Shown here piece after piece: positions 44,885-55,620 of a DNA stretch of 64,000 nucleotides. The notes beneath the pieces were generated by a model that had not been told where the DNA came from, searched no databases, and was given only the letters and a program-made list of their open reading frames with translations. Each line of letters begins with the position of its first letter. The first letter of the stretch is position 1. The stretch is from Syncephalastrum monosporum B8922. Its lineage: Eukaryota > Mucoromycota > Mucoromycetes > Mucorales > Syncephalastraceae. The stretch is from contig JNEN01001227.1 in the NCBI GenBank assembly GCA_000697355.1, positions 372,001 to 436,000 of the forward strand. Direction: 5' to 3'. The position numbers were made by a program, and so were the translations under genes.

Positions 44885-46423
44885 ATGGACAACATCCGCT
44901 CGCTCTTAAAAAAGTCGCCGTCGCCTATTATTGTGCAGACCCTGCGCACGACCCTGACGCTGCCCCAAAAGGTCGCGTACGGCCTCATTGAAGAGTTGTC
45001 GACGCCGACATTTGCCCAACGAAAGTGGATCAAGCGGATCGCCAACTCGTATTGGAAAGGCGCCCTGATTGGCGAGGGTATGGAGCAGACGAGCGACGCC
45101 GAGGCAATCCGACGTCTCCGCAAGGCAGACCTTGTCATTTTCGAGGTCCACGGTAAACAGAAATTAGAGTAATTTATGAGGACTGTCATGCTGATATTTC
45201 AAAGGCGGTGGTTTCCGCGTGGGCAGCTGCACAATGTACATGGAGGCATTTATCAACTGGCTCACTGTACTCAAGGAAAAGCACGGTCTGGATGCTGTTA
45301 TCATGTCAGTTGAATACGGTATGTAACGAGAACTTTTCCTTTAGTGTGTGTGCGTTGGCGTTCTGAATAGTGTGAGAAATTCAACCATGAATACTGAATT
45401 ACACGAAACAAAAAGGTCTGGCGCCCAAGTACAAGTACCCCGAACCCCTGCACCATGTCCTCAAAGCGTATAAGCACTTGACACAGGACCTCCATATTCC
45501 CGGCTGGAAAATCATCGTGTCAGGCGATTCTGCAGGTTTTGCACTGTGCCTGGAATCATTGATTCGCTTTTATGCACCGAATATCCTAGACGACCTGGAT
45601 GCACCCCGGACCAATTTTGATACGGATTTGCCGGCGGGCATCGTTGCGTCTTCGCCCCTCTTGACGCCTGAGACCAACTCGGCCTCGTGGGAGGCCTTTG
45701 AAAAGACTGACTTAGTGTCCCAGGCCTTGGCAAAGCTCGTATTCAAAGAATACCTGGACTACCCCAACGTCGATCCGGATACGCTGCCCTTACTCCGGCT
45801 ATCCAAAATCCGTCAAGGATTTAACCGCTTCATGGGCAAAAACGCCTTGGTGTTTGTGGGTGAAAAGGAGGTCATGCGTGACGATATTATGGTCTTGGTC
45901 GACGCGGTTGAGAGCGATAAGGAGTCCAACATTAAGCTGCGGATATGCAAAGAGAATATGGTCCACGACTGGTTTTTGATCAGGTACGAGAAAAAGATTT
46001 TGGTAAAAACAAATGTGGGATACTTATTATTTTTACATAATGTATAGAGAGATCGTGAACAGGAAAAACAAGGTCATGCTGGAGCAGTACGACGAGGTGT
46101 TTGCTGACTTTTGCGCGTATTCGGTCGCAGAGGCAGCCGAGGATGTCGCGGCGGCCAAGAAGAACCGACATTTGTCCAAGCTCAGCGTTGATGTATCGCC
46201 TGCGCTCTCCTCCATGGTTAAAAAAGCGCACGACGAGAAAGAAGGCACGGCAGAGCTGAACGAGGTCAACGCGCAAGCGACAGAAGAAGCAACGAACCAG
46301 GATGAGATCATTGATGAGACGGTGCCGGAGTCGTTCCCTGAGGTTCCCGAGAAAGAAAGAGTCCCTACTGCTCAAAAACAGCAGCAGCAGCCGACAGCGA
46401 ACCCAGCTGTTGTGGTCCCCTGA
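44885..46423 (+). CDS. Alpha/beta hydrolase, hormone-sensitive-lipase (abhydrolase_3) family
   Basis: Esterase or lipase of unknown substrate. Exons 44885-45152, 45205-45318, 45416-45983 and 46048-46423 give 441 residues. The oxyanion-hole motif HGGGF is formed across the first intron. VIMSVEYGLAPKYKYPEP is the typical segment of this family. The nucleophile elbow is GDSAG (near residue 157). Candidate catalytic Asp and His lie in FVGEKEVMRDD and MVHDWFLI. The C-terminal 110 residues are hydrophilic and Glu/Gln/Ala-rich and probably disordered. Yeast Say1 and related steryl deacetylases belong to the same family, but the substrate cannot be read from the sequence. Confidence 0.88.
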
Positions 46424-47265
46424 TCGCGCATAACATTACGTACTAAATCCTTAACCATTCCTTTCAGTATATCACCATTTCTTCCCCGTTTGTGAACTAA
46501 TATGCAGTGAGCGACTTTTTATCCAATAATATTCAAGATAAGAAGCCATCTTTTTCATGATCATGCTGATTTGTTCCATATTGTGTCTGCGTGACGCCCC
46601 AGTTACATGGTTTACCATCCTTGTGAGAGTAATAAGTCCAGGGAAGTAAATGCCTCACTGCGCCAAATGTAAAGGCTCGTTGCCGAGGATAACACAACCA
46701 GCGAAAGGATAACGAATGTGAGGCAAAAAGAAATGCGCAAATCGCGGTCGGGCCAGAAAAATGGCGCTTTTAGACAGGTGTTTAACGTTATGCAGGTGCG
46801 CAAATTTTGTTATAGGACAGAAATGGCAAGCATAAAAGAGAGGGTGTGGTAAAAGGGCGGAAATGAAATGAGTGGACCCGACCACCCGCAAATATCCCTC
46901 AAAGAAGCACATAAATGCCTAGCAAAAATTGCCTTTTTCATCACATTGTCCCCCCATTGACACCTGTCGTCAAAGCACAATACAACAGCCACGGTAACAG
47001 AATCACGTCTCTCTTCCTATTTATTCTCATTCCCCCTTCTTTTACTTTATTAACCTTTCTTTTCGTATTTCTGCTTTAAACTTTTCCTTCCTTTTATACT
47101 ATTTTCTTTTTCCTTGTATGTTCGATGATTATTATCGATAACATAAAGTACGCTTGTCATAGTAAGTCAAGACGTTCATCAACTGTGCTTCAAGATGATT
47201 GATCAACTTGCCTTTCTAAGGCTGTATCAAGGTTATTCCAACTCCAATTTAGATTAAGACTGTGA
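46424..47265. other. Intergenic region downstream of the hydrolase gene
   Basis: AT-rich, about 840 bp, with a T-rich stretch around 47030-47115. Only short frames. Confidence 0.5.
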
Positions 47266-47665
47266 TTATTCTTTTCTGACTTTTCGAACGCGCATCAATC
47301 TACACATAATAGGGACATCGATCATCTCAGTGCAATCATTCGGAGCGCACGCTTTTACCTGTACGGCGAAAGGGCCGGCCCATCACCCAATGCGATCAAT
47401 GTCGCGAACAACGATTGAAGAACAGCGTTCACCAAAAGTGCGTGTGTCCACGCGACCCCATTGCCTTGGCTCCCGCCAAACCCATTTTTAAAAAGACGAC
47501 TCACACTAATATCAAAGGTAACTTTCTTAATGCTAACCACTCTCTTACCTACCCCTGACGCGTATAAATGTATTCAGGACAACGCATCAAAAAAGAATCG
47601 GCATCGACAAGTCGGCAACGCATGGCCATCGAGGCACTTCTCTTGTAATAGGCACGCTCATCCAT
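47266..47665 (-). CDS. Candidate small spliced gene, 97 residues, unknown
   Basis: Proposed from splice signals. Exons 47665-47553, 47505-47359 and 47299-47266 join in frame. Introns of 47 bp (donor GTAGGT) and 59 bp (donor GTAAAA, acceptor TGTAG) match the intron sizes of the verified genes. The protein starts MDERAYYKRSAS and contains FGGSQGNGVAWTHALLVNAVLQ and a weak hydrophobic stretch, then a basic end RVRKVRKE. The middle exon is more GC-rich than the DNA around it. No family is recognised. A short upstream ATG reading frame precedes the start. Chance assembly cannot be excluded. Confidence 0.33.
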
Positions 47666-48562
47666 TCATAGCAGCCGTCCCTACTACATCCTGTATACCA
47701 TATAATTTACATTTTCATCTCCTTGCATCTCATAAAAGGACGCATATAATTATGCATACGAAACCGACCCTGAATTTTGGTTCTTGTGTGTGTGTATGTG
47801 TGTGTGTGTGTGTGAATGAATGGAAATGAGAAACGCCGAAAGACAGGAATTTCTGCACATTTGCAGCCTCGTCATTATTTGTCCATGGTTCGTGCAAACG
47901 CAACAAAACGTGTGTTGTTTGCATTAAAATATTATACATATGCTTAGCATAATGAATCCTTCTTATTTCTGAGCTTTATACCATAAATGCGCACATAAGA
48001 CAGATAAACGAAAAATAAATAATGATGCAGAGGTATTTTATGGCTCATGGATGACGGGCATATTCCGAGCTTGTGCAAGTGCGCGTACCCAGAGTTTATT
48101 TGCGTAGATAAGATTTAAAGTGACAGGATCTATGTTTGGCGCGCGTGTGGAGGAGAGGGGCGAGACTGAGTTATCAAGCGAGGGCCTTTAACGGTGGAGT
48201 TTGTTGTCCTACCTGAGTGTGTTTTAGAACATGGTCAACAAACAATCCATCCTTCGATTATGGAACCCGGACTCGTTCTGACTGTGTAATTGAATGGAAA
48301 AAAGGGCACAAAAAAATAGCGCATTTACAGGTACAACACACAAACTCAGAGACATGGACCACACGAACCTCTTTATCAATCATGGTGTAGAAAATATAAA
48401 AATAAGCAGAAGAATTGAAGCCCTTCTATTTTCTCTAAAGAAGGAAGAAGAGTGTCATAATTATGCGGTCACAGGGGGTGGGTTGTGCGAGCGGGGCGTC
48501 TTTTAGCGCGCCATTTATTTCTTCTCTTCTCACAACAAGGACAACAATAATATAATAGACAC
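47666..48562. other. Intergenic region upstream of cardiolipin synthase
   Basis: Contains a TG dinucleotide repeat near 47786-47812 and AT-rich DNA. No supported ORF. Confidence 0.5.
47786..47812 (+). repeat. TG dinucleotide repeat
   Basis: GTGTGTGT units with one TATG interruption, in intergenic DNA. Confidence 0.85.
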
Positions 48563-49751
48563 ATGCTGTGTCCTCGTGCCATTGCTCGACTTGCGTTGAA
48601 GACGCCCGCACCTGTGCATGTCACTGTCACTGTTCGCACGCTTAGTTCCACCACGCCGTTTCCGCGACCTCCTTCCACTCTTCAATGTCATCGCTACAAG
48701 ACATTCACCATGACCTGCCCCGTCAGAGCCACCAATACCTTTTTGCGCCGCTTGTCCACGCCTTCCCCACCTGACCCGAAAAGAAAAAAGCTGCAGCAGA
48801 AAGCCGAAAATGCAAAACACGTCATCAACAAGGTACCGAAAATGAATTTGATTGTGATATCATTTAACACCTGAGCTCATGTGTGTTGCTCCTATAGTTG
48901 AAAGAAAACATCCCCACTCACGAGAACATTTATACGATTCCCAATCTCCTTACCTTTACGCGTCTTCTGTCAGCGCCCGTGCTCGGCTATCTTATTATTC
49001 AGCAAGACTATCCATGGGCCCTCGGCCTCTTTGCCCTGTCCGGTTTGACTGATATGGTAACAGCGTAGCTCTGTCTATTCGAACGCGTGCGTGTCATTAA
49101 CATGGCTGCATTAGCTGGACGGATACATCGCACGGCGATACAACCTCAAGACTGTGGTGGGAAGTATCATTGATCCTGCTGCAGACAAGGCTCTCATGAC
49201 TGTCATGACTGTCACCCTTGCGGCTGACGGTGTTTTACCAAGTAAATGATCATGGTGAAATCAGGACGTGGGGCTTACGCACGTTCTTTCTCTTTTGTCA
49301 TCAACTAGTGCCGGTAGCAGCGCTTATTCTCGGCCGGGACGCTGGCCTTGTGCTTGCTGCCTTTTACTACCGCTACATTTCATTACCTGCCCCAGTAAGT
49401 GCTCATGACCTAAGCTTTTGAGAGAGGTTGCCTAACAGGATGCACAAGAAAACCCTGATGCGCTATTTCGACTTTTCCATACCTTCGGCCGAGGTGCGCC
49501 CGACCACGATCAGCAAAATCAACACAGCACTCCAATTGCTGCTGATGGGGTGCTCTCTGACAACCACCGCCCTGGGTTTGCCCAGTCAAGACGTCATGAC
49601 CGCACTTCAGTAAGTGAATTACATTTTTATTTTACAAGGGAACTAATACGTCCATAGCTGGACGGTGGGTACCACGACCGTTTGGTCTGGTTTAAGTTAT
49701 GTCTTCTCCAAAGACGCGGTTCGCATTCTGACACGTAACACTAAGCAATAA
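48563..49751 (+). CDS. CRD1: Cardiolipin synthase (CDP-alcohol phosphatidyltransferase), mitochondrial
   Basis: Joins CDP-diacylglycerol and phosphatidylglycerol to make cardiolipin in the mitochondrial inner membrane. Exons 48563-48832, 48898-49056, 49115-49241, 49309-49394, 49449-49609 and 49658-49751 give 298 residues. The first 75 residues are Arg/Thr/Pro-rich with few acidic residues, a likely presequence. [20 protein letters not shown] starts the enzyme. The motif DG-x2-AR-x8-G-x3-D-x3-D is complete in DGYIARRYN...[10 protein letters not shown]. Later, [29 protein letters not shown] matches cardiolipin synthases and fixes the acceptor of intron 4 at 49448. Several membrane helices are present. 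Confidence 0.94.
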
Positions 49752-49779
49752 TAAACTATATTCATATCATCTTGCATTA

Positions 49780-49813
49780 ACACACACATACACACATACA
49801 CACATACACACAT
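49780..49813. repeat. ACACATAC repeat
   Basis: Tandem CACACATA units just after the cardiolipin synthase stop codon. Confidence 0.85.
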
Positions 49814-51028
49814 GCGAACTTTCTGAATCTATTTGTCGACATAGATACTTGTAAAGTGACTTCATGAGATTCCCTGCACGTTGCGGATAGGGCTATCCTT
49901 TCGAATTGTTTCAAGTCCATTGTCATGCACAACTGACGGTAGATGTGTACTTCCGTGAAGTTGTCAATCAAATGGCCAGGAATGGATTGTAAAAAGCAAT
50001 TGCTTTACTAGTCGAGGGTGAAATAGGGAGTCATCCTGTACTCCCTTTCCGTTTTTCATTCCGTGTTATATAAAGGAAAATAAAATAATACCCATGAGAT
50101 CTAGAGTTCATCTGCAGGAAGGAATCTTATATTGGATGCGGTCTATGATTTGGTTATACTCCACTCCACAGGCTTCCAGTCAGTAAGGCCCGTGCCGATG
50201 GCCCCTCAAACACCCTATATCCACGGCAATTGGGAGACATGGATAATGCCATCACTCTACAAGTCCATATCGCTCGGCATATGCCAATCAGGTAATCAAT
50301 GCCAGCATTTAGGCTCATCGGTTTCGATATAGTCAGTGCTAAGTGGGACATGAGGACTTTCTGGAGACATCGCCCGCTGACCGTGTGATCTGATTGATCA
50401 CTGATCACTCTAGCTAGGATTGACAACCGGAAAGCTCAATTTTCGGGATATCCCAGCTACCACAGTACTTATAGGAGGGCGAATATGTTCGTTCTTGCAC
50501 CCGATGATTATGGAGCTGTTGTACGTAAGAAAGAAAGACTCGGATATGCGCGCCATGTTGATTGGATAGGAAGATAAGTCGCTCCGGATGTCCTAAGGCT
50601 ATAGTTTAAACTGAGACTACAGATAGTGCTTATGCTAAACAACTGAAAGCACTTTTCTTATTTATCCAGGAGAGTGAGCCGAGTCATGGCAGGCTGATCC
50701 CGTCCGTGCTTAATAATACGCAGGATAACCGCCATAAAATGTTTACATAATATGGTTATCCTTGGGTAGAGTACGGCACTTGGAGGAATTACGGGAGACC
50801 ATGAAGGAGAACAGTACGTGGATGTATTCTTTACTTCTATTTGCGATGGAATATGTAGCTCTATCTTGCGCAATATGCTACAAATGGTACTGACGCATAT
50901 TGGTGTATAAGCACCACTTTTACATATAATAAAATAACTTTGTCTTATAACTAATTACATAAGCAAGACACAGAAGGCCCGGGCAGGGCGTCTGGCAAAG
51001 TAGACCACTTTGAGATGTGAACGGTACC

Positions 51029-51036
51029 TGACGTCA
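51029..51036. promoter_or_regulatory. TGACGTCA palindrome, copy 1 upstream of the 51.4 kb candidate gene
   Basis: Exact octamer inside a 14 bp sequence, TACCTGACGTCAAT, that recurs 88 bp downstream. Confidence 0.5.
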
Positions 51037-51116
51037 ATCTTCGTCAAGGACTTTTCACCCGTATCCTTCGGTAAATGTGAACCGCGTGATGAATCCTCTG
51101 AAACGCGAAAGATACC

Positions 51117-51124
51117 TGACGTCA
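51117..51124. promoter_or_regulatory. TGACGTCA palindrome, copy 2
   Basis: Second exact octamer, about 285 bp before the proposed ATG at 51408, in the same 14 bp context as copy 1. Confidence 0.5.
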
Positions 51125-51407
51125 ATGCCTGTCAGCGTCTCTTTATCTTGCGTTCTTTTCCCATTGGCAGACGCGCTTCATGTTATCGCATGAAAGTTCA
51201 TTGATGCGAGTCTGTTTCACGAAAAGACGACTTTTTCTCCCATGTCTACTTTTCTTCTTTTCTTTACTTTGGTCAAATCATCCTGCTGGCAAGTACATAC
51301 GAAAGGATTCTGATTACAAGTATAAACTAATAAGTGCAACATAAACCACTGCGTCCCCATAAGTCCCTCTGCCACCGGTTGCTCGCCCCCAAACTGCACC
51401 GGTGTGC

Positions 51408-51915
51408 ATGATAGTAAGTTGTCGCGTCAAGAGTACATGGTCTTGGACAACACTAACCTCCTTCTGAATGTATACTTAGCTTGCAGTCTTCTTGCTCGCC
51501 TCTCCTCCTGTCTTCTTTTCCGTTCACGCCTCTTCCACCTCTTTTCCGCTTGCTGTCCTCCCATCAGAGCTTTTTTTCCGCTTTTTCCTCTGCCCGTAAG
51601 TGAAACAGACTCAGGTCTATGCATTGAATATGAGACATTAACGCACATTCCAGTTCCACTCCTTTTTCGCTCCTCCTTTGCTCTTCTTCCTCTCTGCTTG
51701 CTCTCCCTCTCTCCATCTTCCCGTTCGCGACCCACTAGCCGGCTATCGGTGGCCGGGACCACCGTCAAAACTTACCCCCCCAAAGACATGTGCCACGCGC
51801 CAAATGTCTGCCCCACGCCCATCGGTGAGTGCTTTTGGTTAATAATATGAAACTGAGACTCAAAAATGCACTTTGCTGCACAGACACAGATGAGGTAGTG
51901 GCCAACACGCCGTGA
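51408..51915 (+). CDS. Candidate small spliced gene, 105 residues, presequence-like N-terminus
   Basis: Four exons, 51408-51413, 51487-51595, 51654-51824 and 51884-51915, are bounded by strong signals (donors GTAAGT, GTAAGT, GTGAGT; acceptors TTGCAG, TTCCAG, GCACAG). They join in frame to 105 residues. The first 75 residues have Leu, Ser, Phe and Arg but no Asp or Glu, as in a mitochondrial presequence or a membrane segment. The end is VAGTTVKTYPPKDMCHAP, then NVCPTPIDTDEVVANTP. No family is recognised. Exon 2 and part of exon 3 are pyrimidine-rich, so their lack of stops is weak evidence; the splice signals are the stronger point. The true start could lie elsewhere. Confidence 0.42.
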
Positions 51916-52504
51916 GCGTGTATCGACGACCCCGGTCCCGGTAGCTGGTATGTATATTAAAGATGAAGTGTAGTCCACGAGAACTGATTTGGAACGAAAT
52001 TTCGTAGGCTAGTTAGACTATCTCTAATATTGCTTTCTCAGTACAATACGTAAAAAGGCTATCGTTCAAACGTGCATGTGTTCAAGCTTGTATCTAAAAG
52101 CAATTCGTTCAAGATGTGTCTCGCGCTGCATTGACAAAGGTTGAAAGTATATGACGAAAAGAAAGTTAAGTTCGACGTGACCGAACATTCAAGCAAATAA
52201 AGCCACCCCGGTCATTAGGTGATTCTGCATTATCATGCACGCATCAGTAATTTACCAAACATATGCAAACGCTATTCCAGTCGACAATGATAAAGACGAA
52301 GACAATAGATAGGATACATACAAGAATCTAGAATTTTTGTTGCAAGGATGCATTAGAATTGGCACAACTTTCCGGATAATAAAGTTTTCGCGTAGATGGA
52401 GAATTCAACTAGGGAGTTAGAGAGAGGGCGCGAGAAAGAAAGTTTATAGAGATGCAAGGAAACGAAGAAGGGGTTTTTGGTTGTTTTATCATGGCTGATA
52501 TGAT
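51916..52504. other. Intergenic region
   Basis: About 590 bp, AT-rich, between the candidate gene and the COX6 stop. No ORF of note. Confidence 0.5.
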
Positions 52505-53017
52505 TTAGAGACCGAGTTCCTCCTTGGTGGCGACACCAAGCTCCTCACGGACGGGAGCGAGCTCATCGAGGTACTGCTTGTACTGGCCGTCGTTCTCAAC
52601 CTTCTCCTTCAGACCCTCGAAGATGCGCACAGCGGTAGCGAAGTCGTTGACACGGCGCGAGGCTCTCAAGGCAGACTCAATCACGCTGGGGGCGGGCACA
52701 AGATCGTAGGCGAACGCGTTGTTGAGGCCACGCTGCAACTCGAAGAGGTCCTCGACACCGTCAAAGAACTTGACATAGCGGTCAGTGAAGGCCTCGAAGC
52801 TCTCATCTTCGTGGCCAGCAGAGTAGAAACGCTTGCTCATGGCTAACAAAATAAATAAGAATCGTAAGTTTTTTTTCACTTGCTTATTGTTGTCTGGACC
52901 CATGAATGTGACAACATTACGAAACATACCCAGAGCAGCAGCAGGGCGGGCCACGGGGGCGGCAGCACGCAGGGCGACAGAGCGGGAGACAGCACCGGTA
53001 AGAGCAGCACGAAGCAT
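52505..53017 (-). CDS. COX6: Cytochrome c oxidase subunit 6 (Cox6, mammalian Va)
   Basis: Nuclear-encoded subunit of mitochondrial complex IV. Exons 53017-52930 and 52842-52505 give 141 residues. The presequence (MLRAALTGAVSRSVALRAAA...) is rich in Ala/Arg and lacks acids. The mature part has ESFEAFTDRYVKFFDGVEDLFELQRGLNN and VPAPSVIESALRASRRVNDFATAVRIFEGLKEK, the conserved helical core, and ends GVATKEELGL. The frame stays open upstream to a GTG at 53089, but the ATG at 53017 gives a normal presequence. Head to head with ATP20, 205 bp apart. Confidence 0.96.
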   Translation of the reverse strand: MLRAALTGAVSRSVALRAAAPVARPAAALGMFRNVVTFMGPDNNKQVKKNLRFLFILLAMSKRFYSAGHEDESFEAFTDRYVKFFDGVEDLFELQRGLNNAFAYDLVPAPSVIESALRASRRVNDFATAVRIFEGLKEKVENDGQYKQYLDELAPVREELGVATKEELGL

Positions 53018-53121
53018 GGTGTGAGTGGGGAGGGTTGTTGAAAAAGAACGAGAAAAAAAAACTGGGCGTGTGTAGCCAAACGAAAACACGAATATCGTCC
53101 CACTCGCCAGCCCTCAGAATG

Positions 53122-53129
53122 TGACGTCA
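53122..53129. promoter_or_regulatory. TGACGTCA palindrome in the shared COX6/ATP20 promoter
   Basis: Exact CRE-type octamer in the 205 bp between the divergent start codons 53017 and 53223, close to the middle. Same octamer as in the NDUFS4 promoter. Confidence 0.6.
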
Positions 53130-53222
53130 CGCTGCCCAAGTAAGTTTTTTTTTCATCTTTTCTTTTGCCGGGCTACCAAACTCAACTCCTCACCTTCCCC
53201 CTTCTCAAAAAAAAAAAGAGAC

Positions 53223-53617
53223 ATGGCGTCCAAAATCGTCGGTTCGCTCCAGGGCACTCTGTCCAAGCTCTGCGGTATGTGACCCGTCTATAAGCATACT
53301 AGGTACTTACATATCTTATGTCGCTAGCTCTCCAGAAGCCTGTTGTCTACAATGCCAAGGTCGTCGGTGAGCTTGCCAAGCAGGTCTACACCAAGGAGGG
53401 CATGCACTTCCCCAGCGGTGAGCAGTTCGCCCAGGCTCAGCAGACCATCAAGCAGAACCTGAACGCCAGCGCATGGAAGAACCTGACTGTCAGTGACGCT
53501 ATCAAGGGTGGCGTTGTTGCTGCCGAGCTCTACGTCTTCTTCATGTTCGGCGAGATCATTGGCCGCAGAAACTTTGTTGGTTACAATGTCGAGTCTGCCT
53601 CCAAGCACGAGCACTAA
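53223..53617 (+). CDS. ATP20: Mitochondrial ATP synthase subunit g
   Basis: Membrane subunit of F1Fo ATP synthase needed for dimer formation at cristae. Exons 53223-53274 and 53328-53617 give 113 residues, normal for subunit g. Conserved features are VVYNAKVVGELAKQVYTKEGM, the C-terminal membrane helix AAELYVFFMFGEIIGRRNFVGY, in which GEIIG is the GxxxG dimer motif, and a short polar end. The start ATG follows an A-rich leader. Confidence 0.94.
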
Positions 53618-54535
53618 ACGCCTTTCCTCTCGCTTTCGACATATACACTCATGCACACACCATCGTACTGGCTTCCACACCCACACTCTTACTGTCACAC
53701 CCGCTCGTTCTCGTTTTTTATTTTCTAAAAAACACTCGTCTCTGTCTGATGTCTCCATTTGCCCCTTTTTCTCTCGATTACGTTTACGCTTGGCCGTTGA
53801 CTAAAAAATTGCGCATACAATATATAGAGCAATTGTTCCATTCTCAACTTTTGCATCGTCCTCTTTTCTTGGTGAATATGTTGCTAGGTTACCAGGGGGA
53901 TGGTTTTCTGTCTCGGTGCGTAATATTCCAGGGTCCCTTGGATATGTTCATTTCACATGTCTTCGAAATTTCAGGTGCCGGTTCACCACTGAAAACGACA
54001 ACTTTCTGATCTGCATCCACACAAGTCTCGTGACGCTTGTCAAATGTCTTGTGATATTGTGTTGAGAGGAGCACAGACTCGCTGTAGTTATGTCTTTTTT
54101 GTCGGGCCTAGTGACGGGGCCGGATCCATTTCGTTCAGTCAAGAAACCATATTGCCCGATGCCATACCTATGCATCCTTTCTTTGAAGCTAGCTGCATAC
54201 CTCTATAGATGGTATAGGCTCATCCCAATCAAGTGCTCTACAAAATATGGTTGTGCGGGATAATGTACTGTTTGTGTGGAGAAGAATACTTCTGTATGAC
54301 TATAGAAAAGCTCTCCTTTTAAAACACAATACGGTAGTTTCATCATGTGTATGAATCGCTCGATAATAAATGACAAAAACTGGTTGCCTAATAACAAAGG
54401 TTTCGCAACTGCACAACAGAGTAATATACTATCCATGGACAGAGGAAAACGTGCGGTTAGGTCTGTTGGCAAAATGGAATCTCTGTAATGGGTTGTATAT
54501 GTACATTGTGAGAATAAATGACAAGCAGAGCGACT
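53618..54535. other. Convergent 3' region of ATP20 and NUC1
   Basis: About 920 bp, AT-rich, with frames below 90 codons and no conserved content. Confidence 0.5.
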
Positions 54536-55620
54536 TTAAGCAGCCGCCAGCTGCTTCTTCTTGGCTTCAGCAAAGCGGTTCAGGACGATCTGGCATTTCG
54601 TGTCCTTGCACAGATCGCCAAGACTGCCCTTGTTAGGGCCCATGCCATCAAAGAATGTGAGACCAGCACCACGCTCGACAGCATCCAGAGGAACTTGGAA
54701 GTTGGTGAGCGGCACATCATCCGAGATAACCTGGTTGGGCAAGACAAATGCGCCGACATGGTAGTAACCGTTCTTTTGGGCCAAGATGACCTTGTAAAAG
54801 TGGGTAGGCACCGCGACGTTGGGTGGGTTACCGATGACCTGGTATTTGACATAGTACTTGCCGTCGGCTTCCTGGTGGGGCAGGTACAGCGGACCGGTGA
54901 AGACATAGACGTCAGGGTATGTCTTGGTGAGCGAGCGGCAAAAGTTCTCCACATGGGCCCAGTCTTGCAACATATCATGAATACCAAGGGAAAAAGAAAG
55001 AAGAGAGAATAGTCTACTTACAGTCGCGGTTGAAGCCCTCACCGACCTGAGGAGAGATATTGGTGAGCTTGAATGTCTCGTCCATGGCGTCCTGGCTGAA
55101 TTTGACGTCTGCGGCAGGGACCATGTGACCACGGTCAAAGCCGCTCTTGAAATAATCGGTCAGACGCGCACGAAACTGCATAGGAATGGCTTCGTCTTCA
55201 GAGAAAGTAGACTTTCCGCGCTCCACACCGTCCGCACGCTGCAGGCTGGCCGGTGTCAGGTGCTCAGCAACCCAGTTTGGGTTGCGATCGCGACGGTTGT
55301 AGGACACAACATAGGCATTGCGGTACACAATGTCGTTGACAGGGCCTAACACTAAATGAGCGCGTTGATTCATGTCGGCTACTTTGCGTACCAGGGAAGC
55401 CGAACGGCAGGATCGTCTTTGCGTTCTCAATCAGGGAAGGGGATCGCTGCTGACCGGCCTGGGCAGGCACAGCAGGAGGGGGAGGCGTCGGACGGGCGAG
55501 AATAGGTGCAGTTGCACGCGGCTTGGGTTGAGTGAACTTCTGATAGGCAGCGTAGGACACAACACCCAACGCAGCACCACCCACAAGGTACGTTACTCGC
55601 TCAGCAACTGGGCTTGTCAT
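54536..55620 (-). CDS. NUC1: Mitochondrial nuclease Nuc1 (endonuclease G family)
   Basis: DNA/RNA non-specific endonuclease of the mitochondrial intermembrane space, released during regulated cell death. Exons 55620-55392, 55345-55022 and 54963-54536 give 326 residues. A hydrophobic N-terminal anchor (VTYLVGGAALGVVSYAAY) is followed by a Pro-rich linker. The catalytic domain has VVSYNRRDRNPNWVAEHLT, FDRGHMVPAADVKFSQ with the DRGHM motif (catalytic His), LTNISPQVGEGFN with the metal-binding Asn, and VFTGPLYLP. The order and length match fungal Nuc1. Confidence 0.95.

Larger units (their letters stand above)
49752..51407. other. Intergenic region
   Basis: About 1.65 kb. Starts with a CACACATA repeat (49780-49813). 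Otherwise AT-rich with frames under 91 codons. Two TGACGTCA sites lie at its right side (51029-51036, 51117-51124). Confidence 0.5.

Noticed and set aside
51404..51850. 148-codon continuous plus-strand frame across 51404-51850
   Set aside because: It starts at GTG and reads through three strong introns. The spliced model starting at ATG 51408 uses the same sequence better.
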